A stretch of 64,000 bases of DNA. It comes from Thraustochytrium sp. TN22. Lineage: Eukaryota > Sar > Bigyra > Thraustochytrida > Thraustochytriidae. Every line of letters starts with the position of its first letter. Positions within the stretch are counted from its first letter, which is position 1. Below are positions 34,250 to 45,062 of the stretch, piece by piece. The notes beneath the pieces were generated by a model. That model saw only the letters and a list, made by a program, of their open reading frames with translations, was not told where the DNA came from and ran no database searches. Location: assembly GCA_013306675.1 (NCBI GenBank), contig JABLUY010000016.1, positions 1-64,000 on the forward strand, written 5' to 3'. The position numbers were made by a program, and so were the translations under genes.

Positions 34250-35949
34250 AATCCAGCCCAACCTGGCTGCCCCTGCCGCCGCTGCTTCACTGCACGCTGT
34301 GCAGTGCCGCCGACCACGACAACGACTGATCCTCATGACCGGCGCCAGCGGCCACTCGGTCTTCCTCGCTTGCCTGCCTGCCTGCCTTCCTGCCCGCATG
34401 CCTTCTTGTTGAGCCAGCTCATTCGCGGCGCAGCCATGGCATTGTAGTAGCCCTGCCATTGACTAGTCACCTGTGCTTTTTCTGATTTCGCTCGGGCCGC
34501 GTGACAGTGACTTGGAGCCGCTGCCAACCACAAGCGACTCGTCCTGGGACTTGATAGCGCGTACGTGTTTTCCTGGTCGAGCAACCGCTGGCTACGCGCC
34601 ACGTTCGTTGCCTCGCCGGCCGTGGCGCCTGCGCTGGACGCGCTGGCAGAGCTTCGGCCAGTTGGCGTCGGTTTGAGCCGACTTCGCTTTGGTCGGTGGC
34701 AGTCAGCCGCCAGGCAGTCAAAGGTCAGTGTCCTTGCTGACTGGCGGGCGAACCCTCCCGTTTTCATCAGGCTAAGAGTCCTTCTGCCATTGGCTGAGCG
34801 ACCCTTGCCCATTGACCAATCGCCATCGTTTTGCCACGCAGCTACTGCATGGCTGACTACCTTCGAAAGCAATCTTTCGGCTGCTGGCTGCTGGCTTGCC
34901 TCACCGTCCGCGAGACACTTGAGCGTCAATTCAGTCGCCTGCCTGCCTGCCTGCCTACCTACCTGGCTACTGCCTGGCAAGTGCCCTCCACGGCCTCTTG
35001 CCTACCCGTCCAATAACGTATGTGTCTCCTTGCCAGCGCCTGCCTGATTTCTTCTCGAGTCCCGGCCCAGGGCCGCGCCACGGGCTCACAGCCGCCGGCG
35101 CAACGACCAACTTGAAGGCAATCTGAACCTTTGAAGCGAAGCGGGGGGCTCAGTGACTTCCCGGTTCGACAACCTCAAAAGCATGGTATGATGGTAGGAC
35201 AGGACCGACCTCGGCTGGCCAGCCTGAGCGCTGGCCGCGTCACTCGCAGACCTTGCAGTGCGCGCAGCCAAACGACGGCAGCAGCCGTGACAGCGCCTCG
35301 CCGCGACCCGGAGATCGCAAACCGTGCATGGAGGCCACTTGGGCGCTGACGCGCAGGACAGCCGCGTCCGGTCCCCCCTGGGTCCAGCTCGCTCCCGGCC
35401 GGCCGGCGCCTCTGTCGTGCTGACTCTCATCTTCGTGGTCGAGTGCTCCAGGGCGGCCGCGAGGCCGGGACGGACGCCGACTCGCCATGGCCAGCGACGA
35501 ACGAACGCGACTCTCTGCCTGCTCCGTGTTTAACGTGCACCGAAGCTTAAGTCGGAGGCAGCTAGCTGGCTGCTGCCACGAAGACCAGCCACTTGCGTTG
35601 TGATCAGCAGCAGAAGCAGATGCACCGACCGACACCGACACCAGCACCGGCACCAGCGCCATCATTTGCAGCAAGCACAGATTTTCCGAAGGTTGTTTCA
35701 GGCCCCCGGGCCGAGAGGCTGAGGTAGCAGCGCGGAGCAGCCCGCTTGGCGCGGGTAGCGCTGCCGCGGAGGTTCGGCGGCGCGAGCAAGTCGCGAAGCA
35801 TAGCCAGCTGCGCGAAGAGGACCTCGTATTGCCGGGCGAGACCCCTCGAGCAGCAGACCCGCAACACGAGCTCCAAAGCCCTCACAGGAACAGACAGTCA
35901 CAGTCGGAGAGAGTGAGCGAGCAAGAAGCAAGCCAAACACACGACCACC
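34250..35949. other. 1.7-kb intergenic region
   Basis: This region lies between the Rab stop and the four-TM gene. It contains CCTG/CTGC repeat patches (34367-34410, 34937-34975). Base composition is less GC-biased than in the genes, and many short open frames on both strands have no coding-like third-position pattern. I see no gene or RNA. It presumably holds the promoter of the plus-strand four-TM gene. Confidence 0.6.
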
Positions 35950-36465
35950 ATGGGCGGCCTCGGTATCTTCACCGACGTGGTGAGTGTCATCACCATGGCT
36001 TGCGCCATCATCGCCTACGTGGGCGTCTGGTGGAACGTCAACGACGAGCAATACCTGCACATTGTGGGCGATGACGCCCCTCAGTATGAGTGGGTTGACG
36101 ATGCCATGAAGAGCAGTGCTGTGGCGCTTGCCTTCTCCGTGGTGGCTGTCATTCTCTCGCTCGTCGCCACTTGGGCCGACATGCAGGATGTCTACCTGGG
36201 CGCCGCAGTTATGCACGCGGGCACGGCCGCCTCCGCGACCGCCGCGTTCTCCATTGTCGTCTCGCACACCTGGGACTTCCGCAGCGAGTTCAGCGACGAG
36301 CACATTGGCTTCGAGTGGTCCTTCGCCTTCGAGATCATCACTGCGGCCTTTAGCCTCTGCCTCATCTTCCTCTCCATCATTGCCCGCCAGTCCGGCAGCA
36401 ACGACAACTCGAACTCCGGCGCGGACAAGGGCCACCACGACCGCATGCCGCAGAACAACGTCTAA
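35950..36465 (+). CDS. Small four-transmembrane protein, claudin/PMP22-like topology
   Basis: The product has 171 residues and an ATG in a strong context (CCACCATGGG). Four hydrophobic segments lie at about 8-28, 55-77, 82-107 and 124-145. The first loop is acidic with WWNVNDEQ and an EWVDD turn, and the second exposed loop has SHTWDFRSEFSDEH. The C-terminal tail is polar (HHDRMPQNNV). Third positions are strongly C/G, so this is a real coding frame. Topology and length resemble the claudin/PMP22/MARVEL-sized proteins, but no signature motif (such as W-GLW-C-C) is seen. The function is unknown. Confidence 0.8.
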   Translation: MGGLGIFTDVVSVITMACAIIAYVGVWWNVNDEQYLHIVGDDAPQYEWVDDAMKSSAVALAFSVVAVILSLVATWADMQDVYLGAAVMHAGTAASATAAFSIVVSHTWDFRSEFSDEHIGFEWSFAFEIITAAFSLCLIFLSIIARQSGSNDNSNSGADKGHHDRMPQNNV

Positions 36466-36759
36466 GCTTCGTACGTATGAGCGGCAAGCCGTCCGTCAGG
36501 TCGCGCACGGCCAATGCGCCGGCTCCCAGGGCAACATGTACAAACACCCAACCCGTAAGAAGATTTTTCATGGAGCCATTCAGCCCCCCTTGGCGTTCTG
36601 CTTGGATCTCGTGACAAACGCAACGCAGGCCACTGATGGTCGAGCGCTGACTTACGACTCGCTAGCCAGCTCGTGGCGCAGACCCCGCTCGCGCTGCGCC
36701 ACTGTGCTGCACCTTGTCCTCACGTGCCGCCACATGCCGTTGGCTTTCCTTGGGGCTGG

Positions 36760-37049
36760 GGCGTTGCTATCGCGGACGTGCGCAACGTGCTTTCCTTCCC
36801 CTTGGGCTTCGCCCGCGAAATGGTCGCCGCCTTCATGGGCTACCGCCTCGCCTACCTCGCGCTCGACGCAAGCCAGCCCACCGAAGATTGGTAGGGACAG
36901 GGCGCGACCACCGCGTCTCCCAAGACGCCCACCACCACAAGACCGCGCTCAGCACGGCCGTCCTAGAGGTCGCGTCCTACTTCCAGAGCGACCCGCCCAA
37001 GCCGGCGCTGGCCGCCGGGCTGCGCATTCCCTCGTCTCCTGATTCGTGA
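36760..37049 (+). pseudogene. Coding-like stretch split between two frames
   Basis: From 36760 to 36894 the frame reads AIADVRNVLSFPLGFAREMV and on to SQPTEDW, stop. From about 36904 to 37049 a different frame reads DHRVSQDAHHHKTALSTAVL and on to LRIPSSPDS, stop. Both parts have the strong C/G third-position bias of real genes here, unlike their surroundings. No normal-length GT-AG intron joins them. It may be a decayed gene fragment, the 3' end of a gene with unseen introns, or a gene with a sequencing error. No family is recognised. Confidence 0.4.
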
Positions 37050-37051
37050 GA

Positions 37052-37291
37052 AGGTGTCTCGCCGCTGCAGCAAGCTTTGCAAAGCACGGCGCGCCCATGT
37101 CCTGTTCCCAGTCCCTCACTGTCAGCGTCCGAATCCCTTGCCATGTTTGCCCTCACTCTCGGTCGTTGAACAGGTGTCTCGCCGCTGCAGCAAGCTTTGC
37201 AAAGCACGACGCGCCCATGTACTTTCCCCAGTCCCTCACTGTTAGCGTCCGATTTCCTTGCCATGTTTGCCCTCACTCTTGGACGTTGAAC
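37052..37291. repeat. Two tandem 120-bp copies
   Basis: The copies are 37052-37171 and 37172-37291, each starting AGGTGTCTCGCCGCTGCAGC; a third partial AGGT follows. They differ at only a handful of positions. The period is a multiple of three and one frame is open through both. The array lies 300-540 bp upstream of the SAS-6 ATG. Function unknown. Confidence 0.95.
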
Positions 37292-37595
37292 AGGTCCAGC
37301 TCAGCTTGCTCGCTCGGCGCCGCGACCTCGCGCCTCTCGCGCCGGCGGCGTGAGCGGGCAGGCGGGCGCGGCGGCGGGGCAGGGGCCGGGGCGGCCCGCC
37401 TGCGCGCCGGCCGGTCGGGCGCGGCCGCGCGGCGCCGCGCGCGCGCGCGAGGCAGGCGCCGCCGATTTTTCCCTCGGCGGCGCGCGGCGCCAGTTAGGTT
37501 GGCGCGGCGACAGGCACGAGCAAGCGGCAGACGGCAATCAAATAACGGCGGGCCGGCGGCGGCGGGCGGCGGCGGCGGCGGGGGCGGGCGGCGGC

Positions 37596-37641
37596 ATGGC
37601 GGGCGCCGTGTTCGAGGGCCGCGTGCCGGTCCGCGTGGAGC

Positions 37642-37677
<36 letters not shown>

Positions 37678-39383
37678 GCGATGGCGCGAGCGTGCAGCAG
37701 CTGACGCTGCGCGTGGCGCCGGGCGTGAAGAAGACGGCGCAGGACGGGCGCGTGGCGGTGATGCACATGGAGGTGACGCACGAGGAGGACCTTTACTTTC
37801 TGTACACGATGCAGGTGTCGGAGGAGGAGTACCATGAGCTGAAGCAGGAGCAGAGCCTGCTGGTGGACTTTGCCGGGTTCGCGCCGAAGTTCGTGGAGCT
37901 GCTGCAGGCGTGCAGACGCGAGGAGCAGGGCGGCGAGGCGAGTGGGAGCGCCGGCAGGTTCGTGGCGGTGCTGGACCTGACGCAGTTGCCGACGCTGCGC
38001 ATCGTGGAGGCGAACCAGTTCAAGCAGCTCACGCACCTTGCGCTGCGTTTCCAGCCCGGCACGGATGCCACCATCAAAGCGCACCTGGCCGGGCGGCTGC
38101 GCCAGTCGCAGCGGGAGGCAGCGGATCGCGCGGCACAGGTCGCTGCGCTGCAGACGGCGGCAGAGCAGCGCGAGGCCGCGCTGCGCGCTGCCGAGGCCGA
38201 GGTGGCGCGGCTGCGCGGCGAGCTGGGCGTGGCGACGGAGCGGCTGGCGAGCGAACACGCCGAGGCGCTGGCGCGGCAAAAGGAGGACTCGCTGCGGCTC
38301 CTGTCGCAGACGCAAACGGCCGCGGCGGAGCAGGCGCGCAAGCAGCAGGAACAGGCGGACCGGCGCATCGCAGAGCTGGAGGCGCAGCTGTCGGCGCTGC
38401 AGACGGACTACCGCGGTCTGTACGAGGCCAAGGCGGCGAGCGAGGCGGAAGTTCAGCAGCTGCGCATCAAGAACGCGTCGCTGGAGAAGTTCAGCGAGGA
38501 CGGCACCTCGGAGCTGGACCGCCTGCGCAAGGCGAACCGGGACCTGGAGGGCGCCACGTACGACCTGGAAAAGAAGGTGAGCGAGCAGCAGCTGACGCTG
38601 GTCGCGATCCGGCAGCAGTTGGAGGACAAGGAGGACCTTCTGGCCAAGACCTCGGCCATGCTGGACCAGGCGCAGGACCGCCGCGCCGCGCTCGATGACA
38701 AGGTTGCGCACTACAAGGCGTCCGTGGCTAAGCTGCAGCGCAAGCTGGAAATTAGCATTAAGGAGATCAACAAGGGCAACGGCGTCATCGAGACGTTGCA
38801 GGCCGAGCTGCGCCAGGCCAAGGACAAGATGCGCACCAAGAATGTCGTCATCCGCCAGCAGGAGCGCGTGCTGGAGGACACACGCGCGGGCTTGGAGGAC
38901 GAGCGCGCTGCCTCTGCGCGCGCGCGCGAATTGCTCGACAAGGAGAAGGCGGTCTCGGCCGAGCTGCGCGCTGCGCTCCAGGCCTCCAAGGAGCGCCTCG
39001 AGGAGTGCAACCGCATGCTCGAGTCGAACCAGAACGTGATTGCCTTCCTCAACAAGGAGATTAATGACGCCCAGCTCGGGCCGTCCGCACACCTCATCTC
39101 GCAGCCCTCGCCCACTGGGCCGCTCGACTTTCGCATGTCGCCTTCGGGATCTCTCACACCACCACGCTTCACCTCTTCTTCGGACTTCGACGCGCTCTAC
39201 CCGCGCGCCGTCACGAGCTCCTCTGGCTCTCGGCCCACCGTGCCGCGAGCTGGCGCCTCGCATCACCACGAGCGCGGCGCGGACTCTGCTTCGCCCCTAA
39301 CGCGGGATGATCTCTCACCGCGGCTACAGCCCAGGCAGACGAGTGAGGATTTTCTTGGTACGCCCACTGTGCAGGTGCAGTGA
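37596..39383 (+). CDS. SAS6: SAS-6, centriole cartwheel protein
   Basis: SAS-6 dimers assemble into the nine-fold cartwheel that templates centrioles and basal bodies. The product has 595 residues. The N-terminal head (about 1-165) follows the family: LYFLYTMQVSEEEYHELK (66-83), LLVDFAGFAPKFVELLQAC (88-106), VEANQFKQLTHLALRFQPG (137-155), where Phe142 corresponds to the head-dimer contact Phe. A long coiled coil runs from about 165 to 530 and ends in ESNQNVIAFLNKEINDAQL, also conserved in human SAS-6. The C-terminus is disordered. Odd feature: 12 consecutive Gly at 17-28, inside the head, encoded by a (GGC)n repeat. The start is at GGCGGCATGG just before the conserved FEGRVPVRVE; the frame upstream is leader. 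The gene implies basal bodies and flagella. Confidence 0.95.
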
Positions 39384-39564
39384 TGCACACGGCACCGCAA
39401 GAGAGAATCACGATCCAACCCACCCCGGCCCCGGCCCGGCCCCGGCCCCTATATGTAGCTAGCTTTTAGAGAGAGACAGAGAAAGCGCGCGCGCGCACAC
39501 GGATGGTTCTAACTTATCTTCGTTGGACTTGTTTGTGTTGAATATCTTAGTTATTCCTGCCCAC

Positions 39565-41631
39565 CTACTTGCGCAGAAGCGTCTCGAGAAGCTTGTTGAG
39601 GCGCGGGAGCATCATGCGCGGGTCGTCGACGAGACCGGCGGCGATGAGCGCGTTGTCATAGACCTGGCGTGCGAGCGAGCGCGCGAGGTCGACATCAGAC
39701 TTGCGGAAGTCGTTAATCTTGTGCACGATGGGGTGCTTGAGGTTGAGCTCGAGCTGCTGCTTGGGCATCTGCTCGGAGACCTCCGAGCCGTCACGGCCCT
39801 GCTGCACCATGCGCATCATACGGCGCAGGGCGGCAGACTCATGGTCGACGACGATGGCGGGCGAGGAACGCAGGCGCGTGGAGGCGCTGACTTTGAGCAG
39901 AACGTCGTCGAGCTCGGTCTTGAACCAATCCTGCAGCGCCTCGGCCTCGGCCTTGTCGAGCTCCTGGAGCTCGGGCGCCGCGGCGTCGTCCTTGGCGCCG
40001 TCGTCCTCCTTGGCCTTGTCGGCCTTGTCCTTGACGCGATCGCTGAGGTCAACCTCGCCGGACTCGGCCGCCACGAAGCGGTGGTCGTTGTACTCGCCGA
40101 GCGTGCTCATGACAAAGTCGTCGAGCGAGTTGTAGAGGAAGAGCACCTCGACCTTGGCCTCCTTAAAGACCTCGTAGTACGGGCTGGCGAGCGCCGCTTC
40201 GCGCGAGGGCGCCGTCAGGTAGTAGATCTTGTCCTGCGAGGCCTCGCAGCGCGAGACGTACTCGTCCAGCGAGGTGAGCTTGCCGGCGTCCGTGTCGCTG
40301 CTAGCGAAGCGCAGCAGCTTGGCGATGTCGCGCTGGTTCTCAAAGTCCGTGGCGGCGCCCTCCTTGAGGAAGTTGCCGTACTCGGGGAAGACCTTCTCGT
40401 TGTAGTTGTCCGGGTTCTTCTTGGCCTCGTTGGAGAAGAGCGAGATGACGCGGCGCGTGAGCGCGCGCTTGATGTTGACCAGCATGCGCTGGTCCTGCAT
40501 GGTCTCGCGCGACAGGCTAATGGGCAGATCCTCAGAGTCCACCGCGCCCTTGACGAAGCGCATCCACTCCGGCAGCAGCTTGTCCGAGTTGGCCTCCAGC
40601 AGCACCTTGCGCGAGTACAGGCTCACGCCGGGCTTCATGCGGCCCATGCCCATCTTCTCGCCGTGGAAGGACGGCACAAAGAGCAGCGCCTTGAGGTCGA
40701 TGGGCGCGTCCGTCTTGAAGTGCAGGCGCAGCATCGGCTCGTCGAAGGCGTTCGCCACGAAGCGGTAGAACCCGCTGTACTCCTCCTCGGTGATGTCCGA
40801 CTTGTCGCGCGCCCAGATCGCCGAGATCTCGTTCGCCTGCTTGTCGTTCACCAGCACGGGGAAGCCCACGTAGTTCGAGTACTTGTGAATGATGCTCTTG
40901 ATGCGCTCCGGGTCCGTGTAGTCGGCCTTGGCCTCCTCCTTGAGGTGGATCACGATCTTGGTGCCGAAGCCGGGGCCCATCTCCTCGGCCGTCGCCTCGC
41001 GCAGCGAGAAGTCGTCCGACCCGGTCGACCGCCACACGTACGCCTTGGCGTCCGGGCCCTGCGTCGACGGCCGCGAGATGACCTCCACCTCGCCGCCCAC
41101 CATGAAGGCGCTGTAGAAGCCCACGCCAAACTGCCCGATCACATTCTTGCCCACGTCCTTGTCCTTGCCGTAGGTCTCCACGAAGGCCTTGGACCCGGAC
41201 CGCGCGATCGTGCCCAGGTTCTCCATCATCTCCTCACGCGTCATGCCCACGCCGTTGTCCTGGATCGTCAGCGTGCCGGCCTCCTTGTCCGCCGTCAGCT
41301 TGATCTGCAGCGGGCCCTCCGTCGGCTGCGCCTGGCCCTCGCCGGCCGCCTGCAGGTGCCGCAGCTTCTCGAGCGCGTCCGCCGCGTTGGACACGAGCTC
41401 ACGCAGGAAGATCTCCTTCTCCGTGTAGATGGAGTTCGTCACGATGTCCAGCAGCTTCGACGTCTCCGCCTTGAACGCGTGCTTCTCGCCGCCCTCGGCC
41501 GTCGCCAGCCCGCGCGCCGCGCAGACGCCCAGGGCGCCGCCATGCGCACGCGCCGCCATGCCCACGCGCCGCGCCGCCGGCAGCCCCAGGGCCGCCCGCC
41601 GCGCGGCGCTGCGCCACGCCGCCATCGCCAT
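39565..41631 (-). CDS. TRAP1: Mitochondrial HSP90 (TRAP1-type chaperone)
   Basis: The 688-residue product has an Arg/Ala-rich N-terminus without acidic residues (MAMAAWRSAARRAALGLPAA), typical of a mitochondrial presequence. The HSP90 body starts near 50 (KHAFKAETSKLLDIV). ATP-site motifs are intact: FLRELVSNAADAL (75-87), DNGVGMT, and IGQFGVGFYSAFMV. The middle domain has the catalytic-loop SLSRETMQDQRML, and the C-terminal dimerisation domain is complete. No MEEVD (cytosolic) or KDEL (ER) tail is present, and the long charged linker of cytosolic HSP90 is missing, which also supports an organellar form. The longer upstream frame (to 42009) is repeat-rich leader. It is divergent from the coiled-coil gene at 42507. 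Confidence 0.93.
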   Translation of the reverse strand: MAMAAWRSAARRAALGLPAARRVGMAARAHGGALGVCAARGLATAEGGEKHAFKAETSKLLDIVTNSIYTEKEIFLRELVSNAADALEKLRHLQAAGEGQAQPTEGPLQIKLTADKEAGTLTIQDNGVGMTREEMMENLGTIARSGSKAFVETYGKDKDVGKNVIGQFGVGFYSAFMVGGEVEVISRPSTQGPDAKAYVWRSTGSDDFSLREATAEEMGPGFGTKIVIHLKEEAKADYTDPERIKSIIHKYSNYVGFPVLVNDKQANEISAIWARDKSDITEEEYSGFYRFVANAFDEPMLRLHFKTDAPIDLKALLFVPSFHGEKMGMGRMKPGVSLYSRKVLLEANSDKLLPEWMRFVKGAVDSEDLPISLSRETMQDQRMLVNIKRALTRRVISLFSNEAKKNPDNYNEKVFPEYGNFLKEGAATDFENQRDIAKLLRFASSDTDAGKLTSLDEYVSRCEASQDKIYYLTAPSREAALASPYYEVFKEAKVEVLFLYNSLDDFVMSTLGEYNDHRFVAAESGEVDLSDRVKDKADKAKEDDGAKDDAAAPELQELDKAEAEALQDWFKTELDDVLLKVSASTRLRSSPAIVVDHESAALRRMMRMVQQGRDGSEVSEQMPKQQLELNLKHPIVHKINDFRKSDVDLARSLARQVYDNALIAAGLVDDPRMMLPRLNKLLETLLRK

Positions 41632-42506
41632 CCTCGCGCCGCCCTGCTGCCGCCCGCGCGCGCGACCTCGATAGGGTTCTGCTCCGCGCCGCTGCGCTGC
41701 GCCGCCGCCGCCGGCCGCTCGTAGCCACTCGTCGCCGCCGACCTGGACCGCGACCTGGACTCGGACTCGGACTCGGACCCGGACCCGGACCCGGACTCGG
41801 AATCGGACCTGCACGGCCAGGTAAAGAAAGTCAGCTTCGCGAAGGAGTGGATGTCGCCCGACTCGCGGCCACGGATGCTGAGCATCATCGTGATTCTTCC
41901 TTCGCGAACGTCGTCGTCTTGGCCTGGTCCTGCGCCTGGAGCAAGGCTCGACCCATCGTGCAAGGCACTGCAAGCGGCAACAGAGCGCGTGTGGACTTGG
42001 AGAAGGCACGGCGCTCGGAGAGGGGTGACACGGGCCTAACTTATTGCTAAGTTAGCCAGCGCGAGCTTGCGAGGTGTTGTGACCAGCGGCAGCTCGAAAG
42101 CAGACTGGAGGAGTCTTGGCCACGGGCCCCAGCACTCGGAGGGCTCCTTGAACCTGGCAGTCCCAGGGAGATCGGGGCGCCTACCTCATTAGTACTAGCC
42201 GACCCAGCCAGCCAGCCAGCGCAGCTCGCCATCATCGGCAGCCAGCTCTTTTCGTTCGCGTTCGAGAGCAGGAACCACAACAAGCGCATTTCCCCCGCAA
42301 AGGAGTGGTGCGCATGTGAGCCATTCCAGCGAGTCAAAAGACCCTGCGAGCGTCCCCGCACCGCACCGACTTGCCAGGCCCTTGCTTGCCTTCCATGCCA
42401 GTGCTGCTGCTGCGGCGGCCGCCTTTGATTCAACGTAACTCCCCTGGCTGGTACTACCACCGCACAATCGAGGTCAACTCGCAAACTCGCAAACTCGCAA
42501 ACCACC
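41632..42506. promoter_or_regulatory. Divergent promoter region, TRAP1 / coiled-coil gene
   Basis: This 875-bp spacer includes an imperfect six-base GGACTC/GGACCC repeat at about 41740-41812 on the TRAP1 side. The coiled-coil side has short ACTCGCAA repeats just before the ATG (42476-42503). No gene is seen. Confidence 0.6.
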
Positions 42507-45062
42507 ATGGCGAGCCCAGCGCTGCTGCGGCAGGTCTTCGCGCGGCCGGCGGGGCTGCGGCGCGTGGGCGGCGCGGACGGCGGCGGCACAGACGGCGGCG
42601 CGGCCCGCGGCCGGCGGCGGCGGCCCCATGCCGGCGCCGGCGCAGGCGGCGGCTGGCCTAACGACCAGGGCAACGACGAGCTCGGGCTCGGGCTCGAGCT
42701 CGAGCTCGAGCTCGCGCAGTCGCAGGCTCGGCGGCCGCAGCCACGTGGAGGCTTCGTGTCAGCAGCGGACAGGTACGGCTACGTGGTGCCGGTGCGCGGC
42801 GAAGAGCTGCCGGACTGGGACGCCTTTGCAGGGACCGCCGCGCAGTCCGTGGCGTCGGCCGCCTCGTCGCCCTCGCGCGTCACGCTGAGCGCCGAGGGTC
42901 TCAAGACCAAGGCGCGCATCCATCGCAGTGGCAGCGTAGACATTCTCATTCCGGGCGCGCTAGAGTCGCCCAGCGGCGGCGGCGGTGGCGGCGGGCTCGC
43001 CAGCCCAATGAGTGTTGGCAGGACGTCCGTCGCGGCCGTCTCGCCCGCGCGGCGAGCGCCAGCAGCCATCACGACAGCTGCCGAGACGACTCGAAACACT
43101 CGGCCAAGACTACAGGAGGCTGTGCCGCCGGCCGCGACAGCACGTGTCGGCACGGACAAGGCAGCTGACCTGGAGCGCTTCTTCGCACACCAACAGGAGC
43201 GTCTTGACCGCACGCTGCAATTCGAGCGCGAGCGGCAGCTCCGTGCTGCCTATCGCAAGCCCGACCCGCTGCACACGGGTTCCGAGGACCCACGCGGCGG
43301 TCTGATGCCCCGCGGCGGCCGCGAGGTGGAGGCCTCCGGACGCCCTGCGCCGCGCCGCCCCGCGCCGCGGCGACCAGAGGACTCCGAGGCCGCTGCCGAT
43401 GTGCCGCTCTCGCGCCTGCGGCACCCATCAAAGCAAGAAGGCAGCACGGACGAAGAGGAGGAGAAGCTGTCCAAATCGCTGCCGCGGTCCGCCGAGGCGC
43501 GGCTGGCGGCCGAGGTCGGTTTCTGGGAGGCGCGGCGGATGCGGCAGGAGGCGCGTCACGAGGCGGACGACGAGGCGGATGGGCCGTACACATCGTCCAC
43601 GTCCTCGGCGGCCATGGGCCTGGCGTGGCTGCGGCACGAATTTGAATCGTGCGCTGCACAGCTGGCGGAGGCGCGTGGCGCCGACGCCACCTGGCCCGCG
43701 CAGGCGCACCTCCGCCAGCTGCCGGCGGAGCTACGAAAGGTGCAGGGCGTGTACCCCTTCTGGTGTCTCCTGGACGAGACGCTGCGCGCCTGGGCGCAGC
43801 ACGAGCGGCACCTGCGCGAGGTTGTCAAAGAGGGCGCGGAGATCTCACAGCGCGCGCTGCGCGCTGCGCACGAGGCGCGTCGCGCCGAGAAACTCGAGAT
43901 TCAGGCCGAGGCGGCCGAGAAGCTGGAAGAGGTCAAGGCCGCTGCGTCCGCTGAGCTCGCTGCGCAGCGCCAGGCCCTCGAGACGCGCATTGGGGAGCTC
44001 GAGGACCGGCGGCGTGCCCTGGAGCTCAAGTGCATGGAGCTCGTGACTGAAAAGAAGCAGCGCGACGCAGCGGACGCCCGCCTGCGCGAAGAGTCCATGC
44101 GCGCGCGGCAAGACCAAGACGCCTCGCAGCGTCGCAGCGAGGCAGAGCGTCAACGCGCGCTCAAGGCCGCCGAGGCGCGCATTGCCGCGCTCGACCGCGA
44201 GAACGCCGCGCTGCGCGCCGCGCGTGAGGCCGAGCAGACTTCGTCCTCGGACCAGGTACGCGCCTTGGAGGCCGAGCTCCTCACGATTCGCGATCAGCTC
44301 GGCATCGACCACGCGGAAGCCATGGAGGGCCTCAAGAAGCAGCACGCGCAGCGCTACCGCGCCATTGAGGTCAAGATGCAGCAGCTCGTGGCCGACCATG
44401 ACAAATTCGTGCGCCAACTGCAGGCCGAGCACGAACAGCGCACCACGGCTGTGCGCAAAGAGCACAATATGCAGCTGGAGATGGCGCGCCGCGCTGCTGC
44501 GCAGGCCGAGAAGGCCGCACAGCAGCTCAAGGACTCCCACGCGGACCAGCTGCGCCGCCTCCGCGCGCACCAGCGCGCCAAGGACAGCGCCTACGAGAAG
44601 GATTTGCAGCGCATCCGTCGCGAGGCGCACCGTCGCCGCTCGCGCAGTTTTGGCGCTGCTCCGCACCGCCAGCCGCTGTGGCAGCGGCCGCCACATTCAC
44701 CGCCGCCCTCGCCGCCGCCCTCGCCGCCGCCCTCACCGCCACCGCTTCCGCCTCCCGCGGCACGCTCGGCGAGGTCGACGAGCGGCGCCGCCAGCTTGCA
44801 CCTCAGGAGCCCTGAAGGAGAGGAGGAGGCCGAGGAGGAGGAGGAGACTGAGGAGGAGGACTTTGAGGAGGGTGGTGCGTCGCGCATGCCGTCAGCGTCG
44901 ACGCTGGCGTCTGCCCGCTCGTCGTCCTCGTCAAGCGCCTCCTCTGTCAGGCGCGATCCGCACCAGTCCACGCCGGCGGCAAGCCTGTACTACACCGATC
45001 TGCTCGATCAGCTCATCACAGGCCAGGGCTCTGAACCTGGTGAGCGCGAAGGATCCAATTGA
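42507..45062 (+). CDS. Coiled-coil protein, function not recognised
   Basis: The product has 851 residues with a strong start context (ACCACCATGG). The N-terminal 370 residues are low complexity with Gly/Arg and Glu-Leu repeats (LGLELELELAQ). A predicted globular helical segment lies at about 370-440 (LAWLRHEFES; YPFWCLLDETLRAWAQHERH). A long coiled coil runs from about 440 to 705. The tail has Pro/Ser repeats (PPSPPPSPP), a Glu-rich block (about 775-790) and Ser runs. The conserved-looking WLRHEFE and FWCLLDE segments would be the best handles for a homology search. A centrosomal or flagellar structural role is possible given the neighbourhood, but unproven. Confidence 0.7.
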   Translation: MASPALLRQVFARPAGLRRVGGADGGGTDGGAARGRRRRPHAGAGAGGGWPNDQGNDELGLGLELELELAQSQARRPQPRGGFVSAADRYGYVVPVRGEELPDWDAFAGTAAQSVASAASSPSRVTLSAEGLKTKARIHRSGSVDILIPGALESPSGGGGGGGLASPMSVGRTSVAAVSPARRAPAAITTAAETTRNTRPRLQEAVPPAATARVGTDKAADLERFFAHQQERLDRTLQFERERQLRAAYRKPDPLHTGSEDPRGGLMPRGGREVEASGRPAPRRPAPRRPEDSEAAADVPLSRLRHPSKQEGSTDEEEEKLSKSLPRSAEARLAAEVGFWEARRMRQEARHEADDEADGPYTSSTSSAAMGLAWLRHEFESCAAQLAEARGADATWPAQAHLRQLPAELRKVQGVYPFWCLLDETLRAWAQHERHLREVVKEGAEISQRALRAAHEARRAEKLEIQAEAAEKLEEVKAAASAELAAQRQALETRIGELEDRRRALELKCMELVTEKKQRDAADARLREESMRARQDQDASQRRSEAERQRALKAAEARIAALDRENAALRAAREAEQTSSSDQVRALEAELLTIRDQLGIDHAEAMEGLKKQHAQRYRAIEVKMQQLVADHDKFVRQLQAEHEQRTTAVRKEHNMQLEMARRAAAQAEKAAQQLKDSHADQLRRLRAHQRAKDSAYEKDLQRIRREAHRRRSRSFGAAPHRQPLWQRPPHSPPPSPPPSPPPSPPPLPPPAARSARSTSGAASLHLRSPEGEEEAEEEEETEEEDFEEGGASRMPSASTLASARSSSSSSASSVRRDPHQSTPAASLYYTDLLDQLITGQGSEPGEREGSN

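Noticed and set aside
34565-35047. 160-codon open frame in the 34-36 kb spacer
   Set aside because: Composition lacks the third-position bias of real genes here, and it runs over CCTG repeats.
35155-35180. GGTTCGACAACC resembling a tRNA B-box
   Set aside because: No matching upstream A-box or stems at tRNA spacing.
39523-41724. 733-codon open frame antisense to TRAP1
   Set aside because: The opposite strand encodes a complete HSP90.
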